Source: Methanomassiliicoccus sp.
Lineage (GTDB): Archaea > Thermoplasmatota > Thermoplasmata > Methanomassiliicoccales > Methanomassiliicoccaceae
Reading direction: 5' to 3'
Length of the DNA: 64,000 nucleotides
Assembly: GCA_012719175.1 (NCBI GenBank)
Contig: JAAYAX010000005.1
Coordinates: 1 to 64,000 of the forward strand
Shown piece after piece: positions 17,441 to 26,680 of the stretch (position 1 is its first letter; every line of letters starts with the position of its first letter). A program made the translations under genes and the position numbers. The notes under the pieces are model-generated. The model worked only from the letters and a program-made list of their open reading frames with translations. It did not search any database and had not been told where the DNA came from.

Positions 17441-17450
17441 GTATTTAACC
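17441..17450 (-). promoter_or_regulatory. TATA box of the ilvBNC operon
   Basis: Minus-strand GGTTAAATAC preceded by a purine-rich GGCAAGG that could serve as BRE. Expected transcription start is about 17418-17420, at the ATG of the leader peptide. Confidence 0.5.
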
Positions 17451-17601
17451 CCTTGCCAACCATTGGCCTGAACGATCATTGATGCTGGAGCGGGCCCGCA
17501 CCCGCCATTAAAAACAACCAGGATTGTTGCCAAGGCATCGATATGATACCAAAACTCAAATAAAGACCACTGTATTTGACTCGTCTGACGGAGACCAAAT
17601 C
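17451..17601. promoter_or_regulatory. Divergent ilv / gap intergenic region
   Basis: Contains a GC-rich palindrome (GCGGGCCCGC, about 17489-17500) and, for the rightward GAPDH gene, a TATA-like CAAATAAAG centred near 17562, giving a short leader with GGAGACC before the ATG. No further gene seen. Confidence 0.4.
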
Positions 17602-18618
17602 ATGAAGGTAAGGGTCGGCATCAACGGTTACGGTACCATCGGTAAGCGAGTGGCCAGTGCGGTCAAGGCCCAGGACGACATGGAGATCGTGGGGGTCAGC
17701 AAGACCAGGCCGTCGTACGAGGCGAGGCTGGCAGGAATGGAAGGTTTCCCCCTGTATACGGCCACCAATGAACAGGTAGCGGCCTTCGAGAAGGACGGGA
17801 TAAAGGTCGAGGGGACCATCGATGACCTTCTGAAGAAGGTGGACATAATCGTGGATGCCACGCCTGGAGGTGTGGCTGAGAACTACAAGGCCATGTACGA
17901 GAAGGCGGGGGTCAAGGCTATCTTCCAGGGAGGGGAGGACCACGGCCTCACCGGGATATCGTTCAACGCCTTCGCCAACTACAATGAGGCCTGGGGGGCG
18001 CAGTTCGCGCGCGTGGTGTCATGCAACACCACCGGCCTGGTGCGGACACTATACCCCCTGGACAAGGTCTTCGGTATCGAGAAGATATCGGCCACCATGG
18101 TCAGGAGGGGCGCCGACCCCGCTGATATCAAGGGCTCCGCCCTCAACTCCCTGGAGCCCACCCTCAAGCTTCCGACCCACCATGGTCCCGACGTGCAGAC
18201 GATCATGCCGTGGCTGAACATCACCACCATGGTGGTAAAGGCCCCCACGACCTTGATGCACGTCCACTGCATAGTGGCCGATCTCCGCAAGAAGGCCAAG
18301 GACCAGGACATCCTGGCAGTGTGGGACAATGTCCCCCGCGTCAAGTTCGTGAGCGGCAAGGACGGGATCAAGAGCACCGCCCAGATCATGGAGCTGGGGA
18401 AGGACCTGATGCGGGAGCGCGGCGACTTCATGGAGATCGTGGTATGGCAGGATGGCGTCAAAGTCATCGGGAACACGCTGTACTACTATCAGGCGGTCCA
18501 CCAGGAAAGCGATGTGGTCCCGGAGAACATCGATTGCATACGCTCGATAATGAAGCTAGAGCCCGATGGCATGCGGTCCATAAAGAAGACCGACAAGAGC
18601 CTGGGCATCGGGAAGTAA
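17602..18618 (+). CDS. gap: Glyceraldehyde-3-phosphate dehydrogenase, archaeal type II
   Basis: A 338-residue enzyme for the glycolysis/gluconeogenesis step between glyceraldehyde 3-phosphate and 1,3-bisphosphoglycerate. MKVRVGINGYGTIGKRVA is the dinucleotide-binding start and VSCNTTGLVRTLYPL contains the catalytic Cys. The frame extends upstream, but ATG 17602 begins exactly at the first strand and is chosen. The phosphoglycerate kinase gene, the next enzyme of the pathway, is 2 kb away on the same strand. Confidence 0.95.
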   Translation: MKVRVGINGYGTIGKRVASAVKAQDDMEIVGVSKTRPSYEARLAGMEGFPLYTATNEQVAAFEKDGIKVEGTIDDLLKKVDIIVDATPGGVAENYKAMYEKAGVKAIFQGGEDHGLTGISFNAFANYNEAWGAQFARVVSCNTTGLVRTLYPLDKVFGIEKISATMVRRGADPADIKGSALNSLEPTLKLPTHHGPDVQTIMPWLNITTMVVKAPTTLMHVHCIVADLRKKAKDQDILAVWDNVPRVKFVSGKDGIKSTAQIMELGKDLMRERGDFMEIVVWQDGVKVIGNTLYYYQAVHQESDVVPENIDCIRSIMKLEPDGMRSIKKTDKSLGIGK

Positions 18619-18678
18619 ACCCTTACAATCCCTTATTTCTATTTTTATAAATAGTTGATGTGCGAGAGAAAAGGAAGC

Positions 18679-19764
18679 TCACACCGAGAAAAGGACCAGG
18701 GCTACGAACAGGACATACAGCACACCGCCCAGGAACAGACCGCTCTTCTTGATCTCCCTATGGCTGGATTCCAGGTAAAGGACCACGCCGGAGAACAGGG
18801 CGATGACGATGCTAATCGCCTGCAGCATCTCCGTAGTGTTGGCCAGGTTCAGATGCCAGTTGGTGAATAGTATGCCGATGGTGACCGGGATGCAGGACTG
18901 GAATACCATGGCCCCAGTGATGTTCCCAATGGCGAAAGTGTCCTTGCTGTTACGAATCCACATGAAGGAGTTGAACTTCTCCGGCAGCTCCGTGGCGATG
19001 GGGGTTATGATTAGTGCCAGGATGACCGTGCTTATCCCCAGCTCGACCGCGATAGCCTCGATCTGTTCAACGAACATGTTAGCCCCGATTATGATAAGGC
19101 CTAGAGCGGCAGCGACCTGCAGGAAGATCAGGGGTGTGGAAGGCTCGTTCTCCCGAATGAGGTCCAACGATCCCGCTATGGGGTCCTCGAAGCCGGTCTC
19201 CGGCCGCTTCTTAACCCTGTCCACCATCTTCTTGGTGTACAGCTGCTTCACATCGTCCTCGGCGCATGCCCCCATCCCATGGGTGTACGTGTACCAGATA
19301 TACACTCCGTACAGGGGGATGAGGCCAAAGCCGAGGATCCACTTGAACCAGTCGAACTCAGGAGGGGCCAGAGCCGCGACGATGGCCAGGGTGTATGCTA
19401 TGAGGAAGAACTTCAGGTCCCTTCGAATGCACTGACCGTTCACATGGAGGGTGGTGGTCTGCCTCCTCTTGGCGAACAGGAAGACGGAGACACCACATAC
19501 GAACAGCGCCAGGGTGGCGAGCATAAAGGGCGCACCCAATATAGCCCCGGTGCCGATCTCATGACCGGACTCCCCGCCCACGAAAAGGATGGCGATTATC
19601 GGTATCAGAGTCTCCGGAAGGGCCGTCCCCACCGCTGCCAGGAGGCTCCCCACGCAGCCCTCGGAGAGCTTGAACCTCTTGCCGATCCACTCCACGCCGT
19701 TCGTGAAAAGCTCGCACCCTAGTAGGATGACAACAAAGCTCAAAAAGAACATCAGGATGTCCAT
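18679..19764 (-). CDS. Sodium/calcium exchanger-family membrane protein
   Basis: A 361-residue polytopic membrane protein with about 10-11 hydrophobic segments. The two alpha repeats of the cation/Ca2+ exchanger superfamily are visible: GSLLAAVGTALPETLIP in the first half and ALIITPIATELPEKFNSF in the second, with a charged cytoplasmic loop between them. It probably exchanges Ca2+ or another cation for Na+ or H+. ATG 19764 is chosen because AGGTGAAAGG precedes it; an upstream TTG at 19785 would overlap that site. Confidence 0.85.
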   Translation of the reverse strand: MDILMFFLSFVVILLGCELFTNGVEWIGKRFKLSEGCVGSLLAAVGTALPETLIPIIAILFVGGESGHEIGTGAILGAPFMLATLALFVCGVSVFLFAKRRQTTTLHVNGQCIRRDLKFFLIAYTLAIVAALAPPEFDWFKWILGFGLIPLYGVYIWYTYTHGMGACAEDDVKQLYTKKMVDRVKKRPETGFEDPIAGSLDLIRENEPSTPLIFLQVAAALGLIIIGANMFVEQIEAIAVELGISTVILALIITPIATELPEKFNSFMWIRNSKDTFAIGNITGAMVFQSCIPVTIGILFTNWHLNLANTTEMLQAISIVIALFSGVVLYLESSHREIKKSGLFLGGVLYVLFVALVLFSV

Positions 19765-19824
19765 ATCGTTCCTTTCACCTAACAAAGAACCTTTAGATAT
19801 AAATTTTGAGCCATGGGGAAGTGG

Positions 19825-20598
19825 TTATAACGCATCCCAGGGGTCCTCCACGAAATCCTCGTCCTGATCTTGAAGCTCCCACATGAGATCACGTCGCTCC
19901 CTGCGCCTCACCACCAGGTCGACAGTAAGATCGTGGGTGTACACTTGATGACATGCAGGGCAGAGGGTCTTGAGGTTGCCGGGGTGGTCCGAACCTCCGA
20001 GCACCCTGGGCACGATGTGGTGGACCTCCAGCGATTCCCAGCGATACCCTCCGCGGCCACCCCTCTCATGGGGATCGTACACCTTACGGCGCCGTCCGTT
20101 GAAGCTTGCACCGCAGTCCTGGCACCTGTAGCGGTCCCTCCTTAGCACTGCGGCCTTAAGGCGCTGCCACACCAGCCTTCTTATCAGGGCGGTGGTGTGC
20201 TCGTCGTACGGTGGCCGGGAAGTGCCCTCATCATAGTAGCGGTGCCCTTCAGGGGTCTCTCTGCGGATACGAGCCAGTTCCACTTTGAAGGAGCTCCAAG
20301 CCTCACAGAGCATCTGGGAATTGGAGCCCTCGCGGTGACGGCGGTGGCAATAGGGACAGTCAACCATCCTCGCCTTTTCCGCCCTATCGCTCCACTCACG
20401 AAAGGGGCAGGCGGCCGCCAGGGATCGGTCACAGCGCACCGGGCCTCTGCCATCCCTCGCCTGGAACATTAGCGCCATGCCGTCTTCGGCCAACCGGGTC
20501 GTTTCCCGCCAACAGTAGCTCTCCCTTTCGGGCAACAGCCGGTGGCGACAAGGCAGGATGCTCATATCTTCATAATGCCTCCTCTGACCCATAAACAT
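19825..20598 (-). CDS. HNH endonuclease-domain protein
   Basis: A 257-residue protein with several Cys/His pairs. The C-terminal part has a full HNH core: RYRCQDCGASF, then LEVHHIVPRVLGGSDHPGNLKTLCPACHQ. An N-terminal zinc-like cluster (DCPYCHRRHREG) precedes it. A nuclease of unknown target; there is no adjacent methyltransferase or phage gene to suggest restriction or homing. A TATA-poor upstream region and a weak ribosome-binding site leave the exact start (20598 or 20592) open. Confidence 0.75.
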   Translation of the reverse strand: MFMGQRRHYEDMSILPCRHRLLPERESYCWRETTRLAEDGMALMFQARDGRGPVRCDRSLAAACPFREWSDRAEKARMVDCPYCHRRHREGSNSQMLCEAWSSFKVELARIRRETPEGHRYYDEGTSRPPYDEHTTALIRRLVWQRLKAAVLRRDRYRCQDCGASFNGRRRKVYDPHERGGRGGYRWESLEVHHIVPRVLGGSDHPGNLKTLCPACHQVYTHDLTVDLVVRRRERRDLMWELQDQDEDFVEDPWDAL

Positions 20599-20686
20599 GG
20601 CGAGCCTAGGTGAACTGGAGCAGAAAGGTTAATTCGGGAATGCCGCATGGAGGTAGCATGGCCCTACCCGGAGGCCGGCGATCTTC

Positions 20687-21913
20687 ATGAAAGAGTTCAA
20701 TACCCTCGATGATTTTCAGTTCGAGAACAGGACCGTCATACTGCGAGTAGACATCAACTGCCCTCTGATCAAGGAGACCCTGGAGGTCGAGGATGACAAC
20801 CGTATCCGGCAGATCATACCCACGGTCCGCGAGCTGTTGGACAAGGGTTCTAAAGTGGTGTTGTTAGCTCATCAGGGCCGTCCCGGGGACTGGGACTTTG
20901 TCCGCCTGGACAGGCACGCCGTTATTCTATCGAGATACCTTGGCAAGCAGGTGAAGTACGTGGACGACATCGTGGGTCCCACCGCCCAGGCGGAGATAAA
21001 GGGCCTAACTCCGGGGAACGCCATCCTGCTCAAGAACGTGAGAGACCTTCCGTATGAGCAGGAAAAGAAGAGTCCCGAGGACCACGCCAGGTGCGAGCTG
21101 GTGACCGCCCTCGCCCCCCTGGCGGACTACTTTGTCAATGATGCCTTCGCCACCGCCCATCGCTCCCAGTGCTCCCTGGTGGGCTTCCCAGAGGTCCTCC
21201 CTTCGGCGGTAGGCCGGCTTATGGAGAAGGAGCTGACCGCCCTGCAGTCGGTGTTCGATGACCCTCAGCATCCCTGCGTCTTCATCCTCGGAGGGGCTAA
21301 GTTCGGGGACTCCATCAAGGTCATCGAAAGGGTCCTCAGCAACGGTACCGCCGATTGGGTCATCCTCGTGGGACTGAGCGCCAACGCCTTCCTCACCGCG
21401 CGCGGTGTGGAGCTGGGAGAACCCTCGAAGAAGATATTGAAAAGCGAGCTGACCCCGGAAACCTTGGAGGCGGCGAAGGAGCTCTTCAAGGCGCATGGCC
21501 CTAGGATACTTCTCCCCTTTGACGTGGCGGTGGAGATCAGTGGCCAAAGAAGGGACATGATGGTGGGGGACCTACCCATAGACGTCCCCATATTCGACAT
21601 CGGAAGGTTCTCCACCGATAAGTTCACCAAGGTGCTGTCCCAGGCCCATACGATATTCATGTCCGGCCCCGCAGGGCTCATCGAGAAGGAGCAGTTCTGC
21701 CTGGGAACGAAGGAGCTGATGACCGCCATGGTGCACTCCAAGGCCTACACCCTGATAGGAGGAGGACACACCGTGGGGGCGGCCGAGCGCTTCGGGCTCG
21801 CCGAGAAGTTCACATATGTGTCCACTGCCGGCGGGGCCCTGGAGACCTTCATCCTGGGCAAGCCCTTGCCTGCGGTGGAGGCGTTGAAGAAATCCAGATG
21901 CGCGAAGGCCTAG
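20687..21913 (+). CDS. pgk: Phosphoglycerate kinase
   Basis: A 408-residue enzyme interconverting 1,3-bisphosphoglycerate and 3-phosphoglycerate with ATP. The substrate motif VILRVDINCPL is near the N-terminus, LLAHQGRPGD follows, and the nucleotide part includes FILGGAKFGDS and GGGHTVGAAERFGL. GGAGG lies 13-17 nt before the ATG. Its TAG stop overlaps the stop of the converging dapL gene. Confidence 0.95.
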   Translation: MKEFNTLDDFQFENRTVILRVDINCPLIKETLEVEDDNRIRQIIPTVRELLDKGSKVVLLAHQGRPGDWDFVRLDRHAVILSRYLGKQVKYVDDIVGPTAQAEIKGLTPGNAILLKNVRDLPYEQEKKSPEDHARCELVTALAPLADYFVNDAFATAHRSQCSLVGFPEVLPSAVGRLMEKELTALQSVFDDPQHPCVFILGGAKFGDSIKVIERVLSNGTADWVILVGLSANAFLTARGVELGEPSKKILKSELTPETLEAAKELFKAHGPRILLPFDVAVEISGQRRDMMVGDLPIDVPIFDIGRFSTDKFTKVLSQAHTIFMSGPAGLIEKEQFCLGTKELMTAMVHSKAYTLIGGGHTVGAAERFGLAEKFTYVSTAGGALETFILGKPLPAVEALKKSRCAKA

Positions 21914-23061
21914 AGGGCCTTCCTCATCCGTTCCAGCGCTTCCTCTATCCTGTCAGTGGGCTGGGTCAGGGCCATGCGCACGAACCCCTCCCCGTTCTGG
22001 CCAAAGCCTACTCCGGGGGTCACTACCACGCCCTGGTCCAGCATGCGATTGGCGAAATCCATGGAGTCGCGCTCCACGTTGAAGAAGAGATAGAACGTCC
22101 CCTTGGGCATCTTGACATTGAAGCCCAGCTTCCTGAGCCCGTTCACCATGACGTCCCTCCTCTTCTGGTAAACGTCGACATTGTCCTGAACGATCTTCGG
22201 ACGGCGACCGTCGTGGTATTCGCGGAGCGCGGCCACCGCGGCCTTCTGGATGAACTTGGGCGCTCCTGAGTCTATCTGGGATTTCACCTTCTTCAGGCCC
22301 GCGATTAGCTTGGCATCTCCCACCGCGTAGCCCAGGCGGTACCCTGTCATGTTGAAGGTCTTTGATAGCGAGCCGAACTCGATGGCCTGGCGGCCATACT
22401 GCAGGATGGAGGGGGCGACGAAGTCATCGTAGGTCATCTCCGAGTAAGCGTTGTCGTAGCAAAGGATGGTGTCGGTGTCGTTGCACCACCTCAGCGCCCT
22501 CATGAGGTAGGCTCCGTCGGCCACGGCACCGGTGGGGTTGTTGGGATAGTTGAGGTAGAGCATCCGGGCATCGTTCGGGCACTCATCGAAGTTGAGCAGA
22601 AAATCGTCATTGTCGTACAGGGGCACCTTCACCGGGTGAGCATCGCAGAGCAGGGCGGCACCCTGAGAGTACACTGGATATGCGGGGTCCGGGCTCAGCA
22701 CCATGTCACCTGGGTTCACGAAAGCCCTGGCAACGTTGGCTAGCCCCTCCTTGCTCCCCAGCAGGATGACCACCTCGCGGTCGGGATTGAGTTCCACCCC
22801 GAAGCGGTTAAGGTACCACTCAGCGATGGCGATGCGTGTGTCCCGCTCGCCCGCGGAAGTGGGATAGCGGTGGTTCTCGGGATCGTCCAGCTGCTTCTTT
22901 ATCTCATTAACGATGGGCGACGGCGTCGGCAGGTCGGGGTCGCCTATCCCGAAATCGATGATGTCCACACCCTGATCGATCTTCTTGCTGACCTTCTCCT
23001 CGATCTCCGCGAACAGATATGGAGGGATGCTTTTCAAACGCTCCGCGAACTCTATTGCCAT
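21910..23061 (-). CDS. dapL: LL-diaminopimelate aminotransferase
   Basis: A 383-residue fold type I PLP aminotransferase. The PLP Lys is in SLSKTFNMTGYRLGYAVGD, with YLNYPNNPTGAVAD and IGDPDLPTPSPIV being typical. In this operon it should convert tetrahydrodipicolinate directly to LL-diaminopimelate, bypassing succinylated or acetylated intermediates. Assignment rests on the operon: dapF, lysA, lysC, dapB and dapA precede it and no dapD/dapC/dapE is present. It is 12 nt after dapF. Confidence 0.88.
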   Translation of the reverse strand: MAIEFAERLKSIPPYLFAEIEEKVSKKIDQGVDIIDFGIGDPDLPTPSPIVNEIKKQLDDPENHRYPTSAGERDTRIAIAEWYLNRFGVELNPDREVVILLGSKEGLANVARAFVNPGDMVLSPDPAYPVYSQGAALLCDAHPVKVPLYDNDDFLLNFDECPNDARMLYLNYPNNPTGAVADGAYLMRALRWCNDTDTILCYDNAYSEMTYDDFVAPSILQYGRQAIEFGSLSKTFNMTGYRLGYAVGDAKLIAGLKKVKSQIDSGAPKFIQKAAVAALREYHDGRRPKIVQDNVDVYQKRRDVMVNGLRKLGFNVKMPKGTFYLFFNVERDSMDFANRMLDQGVVVTPGVGFGQNGEGFVRMALTQPTDRIEEALERMRKAL

Positions 23062-23073
23062 TATATCACCTGT

Positions 23074-23904
23074 TCATAGCTCCATCTCGCCCTGGAATAC
23101 TCTGACGGCAGGGCCGGTCATCCGGACCATGGAGAGATCCTTCTTAACGTTGATGGTAAGGTCCCCTCCTGGCAGGCGGACGATGACGTTCTTCCCCAGA
23201 GGGACGATCCCTTGGAGGCCGGCGGCCACGGCGGTCGCGCAAGCCCCTGTCCCGCAGGCCTGGGTCCACCCTGCCCCGCGCTCGTAAACAGTAACGTCCA
23301 GCCTATTATCTCGAGACTGGACGAACTCCACGTTGGTCTTCTTGGGGAACATGGGGTGGGCGTGCACCACCGGTCCGAGCTCCTGGACCTCCATGTCGGC
23401 CATCTTCTGAAAGATCACGAAGTGAGGATTGCCCATGCTCACCGCGGTGCCTTTTATCTTCATGCCGTTGACCTCGATGGTCCCGTCGACGAAGCGCCCC
23501 TCACAGTCCATAGGCACATCCCTGCAATCCAACATGGGCGCTCCCATGTCCACGGAAACCTCGGTGACCTCTCCCTCGGATATGGTCACGGTCACCTCCT
23601 TCATCCCCCCCAGAGTGTTGATCCGCATGTGCTCCATGGGAGCAATGGCGAAATCGTAGAGGTGCTTGGCCACGCAGCGGATCCCGTTGCCACACATCTC
23701 CGCCTCGCTTCCGTCGGAGTTCATGATCTTCATGAAAGCATCCCCCTCCTCATCCGGGCGGATGTACAGGATGCCGTCACCCCCTATCCCGGTCCTCCGG
23801 TCGCAGAGCCTCCTCACGACCTGGGGATCTGTCGGGGCCTGCATCTCCAGGTCCTCGAAGAGGATGAAATCATTGCCCAGTCCGTGGTACTTCCAGAAGA
23901 TCAT
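23074..23904 (-). CDS. dapF: Diaminopimelate epimerase
   Basis: A 276-residue cofactor-free epimerase turning LL- into meso-diaminopimelate. Both catalytic Cys are visible: EMCGNGIRCVAKH and QACGTGACATAVAAG. The N-terminal KYHGLGNDFILFED is diagnostic. ATG 23904 matches the family start. A 159-nt gap separates it from lysA; no terminator or promoter is obvious there, so it probably remains in the operon. Confidence 0.95.
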   Translation of the reverse strand: MIFWKYHGLGNDFILFEDLEMQAPTDPQVVRRLCDRRTGIGGDGILYIRPDEEGDAFMKIMNSDGSEAEMCGNGIRCVAKHLYDFAIAPMEHMRINTLGGMKEVTVTISEGEVTEVSVDMGAPMLDCRDVPMDCEGRFVDGTIEVNGMKIKGTAVSMGNPHFVIFQKMADMEVQELGPVVHAHPMFPKKTNVEFVQSRDNRLDVTVYERGAGWTQACGTGACATAVAAGLQGIVPLGKNVIVRLPGGDLTINVKKDLSMVRMTGPAVRVFQGEMEL

Positions 23905-24063
23905 AGCAACCTACCTGATTGATCCTTCAGCTATGAATCTATTGTCAAATACCCACGTGGCAAATAACAATGGGGCCAGACTACCTGGGCTAGCACCATA
24001 TCGTCCGCTCATTTCATCCACTAGAGATTGGAATGACATTCCCTCACACAGCGTGTAGGATGC
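23905..24063. other. Gap inside the lysine operon
   Basis: 159 bases between lysA and dapF, AT-richer than the flanking genes. I see no ORF, stable hairpin or convincing TATA element. Confidence 0.35.
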
Positions 24064-25323
24064 TTACAGCATCAGCCTTGAGGGCAGTCGCTGATGCCTC
24101 AGCAGCTCGTCGACGCTCTCCCGCTCCCGGATCAAGTTGACCTCGCCCTTGTTCACCAGCACCTCACGCGGTAGAGGCCGCATGTTGTAGTTGGAGCTCA
24201 TGGAGAAGCCGTAGGCGCCCGCATCATATACGCAGATGACGTCCCCCTCCTCTACCTTCGGCAGGAGACGCTCACGGGCCAGGTGATCGCCGGTTTCGCA
24301 CAGGGGTCCCACGACATCGTACGTGATCTCCCCAGGACGATCGAACTTGTTGGCCACCGCTACATGGTGGTAAGAGCCGTAGAAGGCAGGCCTTACCAGG
24401 GTGTTGAAGCCAGCGTCCACGCCCGCGAACATCTTGTCTGGCGTTTCCTTGACGTCGACCACTGTGGTCAGAAGGACGGTGCTGTCAGCAACTATGGAAC
24501 GGCCAGGTTCCAGCACTATCTGCTGTGCCGAGGTACCGTTCTTGATGCGGGAGGTCACTTCCTCGGCCAGACGGTCCAGGTCCATGGGTGCTTCTTCCGG
24601 ATGATAAGGTATGGGGATACCGCCCCCGATGTCGATGAACTTCATTCCCAGGCCCAGCTCGGCCTCCAGTCTCTGAGATATGGAGACAAGCACGTCGGTC
24701 CCTTTCAGGAAGGGCTCGATGTCCTGCCCTCCAGAGCCCAGGTGGAAGTGCAATCCCACGGGACGGAACCCCAGCTGTAACGCCTCCGAGTAGGCCTCCA
24801 TGATGCTGTTGAGCGGTATCCCGAACTTCGTCGACCGGGAGCCCGTCACCACTTTCTCATGGTGTCCCGAACCTATCTCCGGGTTAACCCTGAAGGAAAT
24901 GGGTACGTCAGTGGATATGGTCGCCAGACGCCTAAGCTCTGAGAAGGAGTCGACGTTAATGGGCACCCTCCTCCCGACGATCCCCTTCAGCTCCTGGGTG
25001 GAGACGTTGACCCCTGTGTACAGGATGCGGTCAGGAGAATAGCCAGCCCTGAGGCAGGTCTCGACCTCGCCGATGGAGACCGCGTCGATGCAGCTCCCCT
25101 CTTGTTCCAGGATGCGGAGTATGGCCAGGTTGCTGTTGGCCTTGCAGGCGTAGTTGATCCTGGTGGGCATATGCTTGGCGAACGCGCTATGCACCCTCCG
25201 ATAGTTGTTGCGAACCGCTTCCTCGTCGGTAACGTATACCGGGGAGCCATACTTGCTGACGATATCGGTGGCCTTGACGCCTCCGATGATCATCTGACCA
25301 TCCCTGCTCTCGAACTGTCTCAT
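24064..25323 (-). CDS. lysA: Diaminopimelate decarboxylase
   Basis: A 419-residue fold type III PLP enzyme, the last step of lysine synthesis. The PLP Lys is in INYACKANSNLAILR, followed by HFHLGSGGQ, IDIGGGIPIPY and the interface motif GPLCETGDHLA. ATG 25323 follows the lysC stop by one base; an upstream start at 25344 would overlap lysC. Confidence 0.94.
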   Translation of the reverse strand: MRQFESRDGQMIIGGVKATDIVSKYGSPVYVTDEEAVRNNYRRVHSAFAKHMPTRINYACKANSNLAILRILEQEGSCIDAVSIGEVETCLRAGYSPDRILYTGVNVSTQELKGIVGRRVPINVDSFSELRRLATISTDVPISFRVNPEIGSGHHEKVVTGSRSTKFGIPLNSIMEAYSEALQLGFRPVGLHFHLGSGGQDIEPFLKGTDVLVSISQRLEAELGLGMKFIDIGGGIPIPYHPEEAPMDLDRLAEEVTSRIKNGTSAQQIVLEPGRSIVADSTVLLTTVVDVKETPDKMFAGVDAGFNTLVRPAFYGSYHHVAVANKFDRPGEITYDVVGPLCETGDHLARERLLPKVEEGDVICVYDAGAYGFSMSSNYNMRPLPREVLVNKGEVNLIRERESVDELLRHQRLPSRLML

Positions 25324-25324
25324 C

Positions 25325-26680
25325 TCAACCACCAATGAACGCATTATGTATGGCGCGGACGACGTCCTGCGCCTTCTCGCTCGGGACCATGAAGTTAAGG
25401 GCCACGTCGGACGCGCCTTCAGATATGAGCTCGATGTTGGCGTCCACCTCGGCCACTTTCGCGAACACCCTCGCCGACACCCCCGGCGTGTTCAGGAGGT
25501 TGTCCCCGACGCAGCAGATGAGCGAGATCTTGCTCTTCACACTGACCTTCTCCACCTGGGGTTCGTTCAAAGCGTCGATCCTTCTCTTGACCTCCTCCGC
25601 CGCGGTGCTGGGTATGACCATCGCCAGGGTGGAGAGGGATGTGGACACGGCGTAGCTGTTGACCGCAGCGTCGGAGATGACCCCCACCAATCGGGAGATG
25701 AGGCCCGGCTGATACACGATCTCGGACGAATAGACCTTTACTATGGACAGATCGGACTTCACCGCTACCGATCTCAAGGTGACCCCACCGTTGATCCTCT
25801 GCCCGCGGATGATGGTACCTCGGGCATCGGGGTCAAAGCTGTTCTTGACCACCAGGGGGATCCCCTTGCGCCGAACGGGCTCGATGGTTCGGGGGTGCAG
25901 CACCTTGGCGCCGAAGTACGCCAGTTCCGCGGCCTCGTTATAGTCCATCTCCTCGATGCTCTTGGCCGACGGGACCGCCCGCGGATCGGCGGTCATGAAG
26001 CCGTTGACATCGGTCCATATCTCGCAGCAATTAGCGTCTATGCCGTAGGCGATCACGCTGCTGGAGTAGTCAGAGCCGCCCCTTCCGAAGGTCAGGGGAC
26101 GACCCTCGACATCACAACCGTAATATCCTGTTACGATCGGCGTGATGCCCTGTTGAAGCAAGGGTACGACCGTCTGCTGGAGATTTCTATGCGTTTCTTT
26201 AAGGTTGGCCGAACCGTTCCCTGGCTGACCTTCGGCCACAATGCCCGCCCTCTCTGAGGACAGGGGCACGCTCTCGATCTCGCGGGCACGGAGAACATGG
26301 GCCATCGTCAAGGAGGACAACCGCTCCCCCCAGGAGGAGATGGTGTCGTCGAGGACATGGTCGATCTCGAACTCATACCTCGCCTCCATCGCCCGCCGCA
26401 GATCATCAAGGCTGAGGTTCAGCTCCTGTCCGTACTGGTCCAATGGATCCGTTCCTAAGATGGAATTGGCGCAGGTGAGATACCTCTCCCTGAGGTCGCC
26501 TATGATGTCACTGATCGGCCTTCGTTCACGCAATCCATTGATCAGAGAATTGGTAACCCCGGACATGGCCGAGACCACCACGACCTTCTTAGCGCTCTCC
26601 CTGCTGATGATTGAGGCGGTCCGCTCGATGGCCTCTACGCCACCTAAGCTGGTCCCCCCGAACTTCATGACCTTGATCAT
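25325..26680 (-). CDS. lysC: Aspartate kinase
   Basis: A 451-residue kinase opening the aspartate pathway. MIKVMKFGGTSLGG begins the kinase domain, FGRGGSDYSSSVIAYG is the substrate/ATP region, and two ACT domains occupy about residues 310-451 (LSIVKVYSSEIVYQPG; ISLICCVGDNLLNTPG), giving likely feedback inhibition. The start at 26680 overlaps the dapB stop by four bases (ATGA); the longer upstream frame is inside dapB. Confidence 0.93.
   Translation of the reverse strand: MIKVMKFGGTSLGGVEAIERTASIISRESAKKVVVVSAMSGVTNSLINGLRERRPISDIIGDLRERYLTCANSILGTDPLDQYGQELNLSLDDLRRAMEARYEFEIDHVLDDTISSWGERLSSLTMAHVLRAREIESVPLSSERAGIVAEGQPGNGSANLKETHRNLQQTVVPLLQQGITPIVTGYYGCDVEGRPLTFGRGGSDYSSSVIAYGIDANCCEIWTDVNGFMTADPRAVPSAKSIEEMDYNEAAELAYFGAKVLHPRTIEPVRRKGIPLVVKNSFDPDARGTIIRGQRINGGVTLRSVAVKSDLSIVKVYSSEIVYQPGLISRLVGVISDAAVNSYAVSTSLSTLAMVIPSTAAEEVKRRIDALNEPQVEKVSVKSKISLICCVGDNLLNTPGVSARVFAKVAEVDANIELISEGASDVALNFMVPSEKAQDVVRAIHNAFIGG

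Noticed and set aside
19825-20598. HNH gene as part of a restriction or homing system
   Set aside because: No methyltransferase, intron or intein is next to it, so only the nuclease domain is called.
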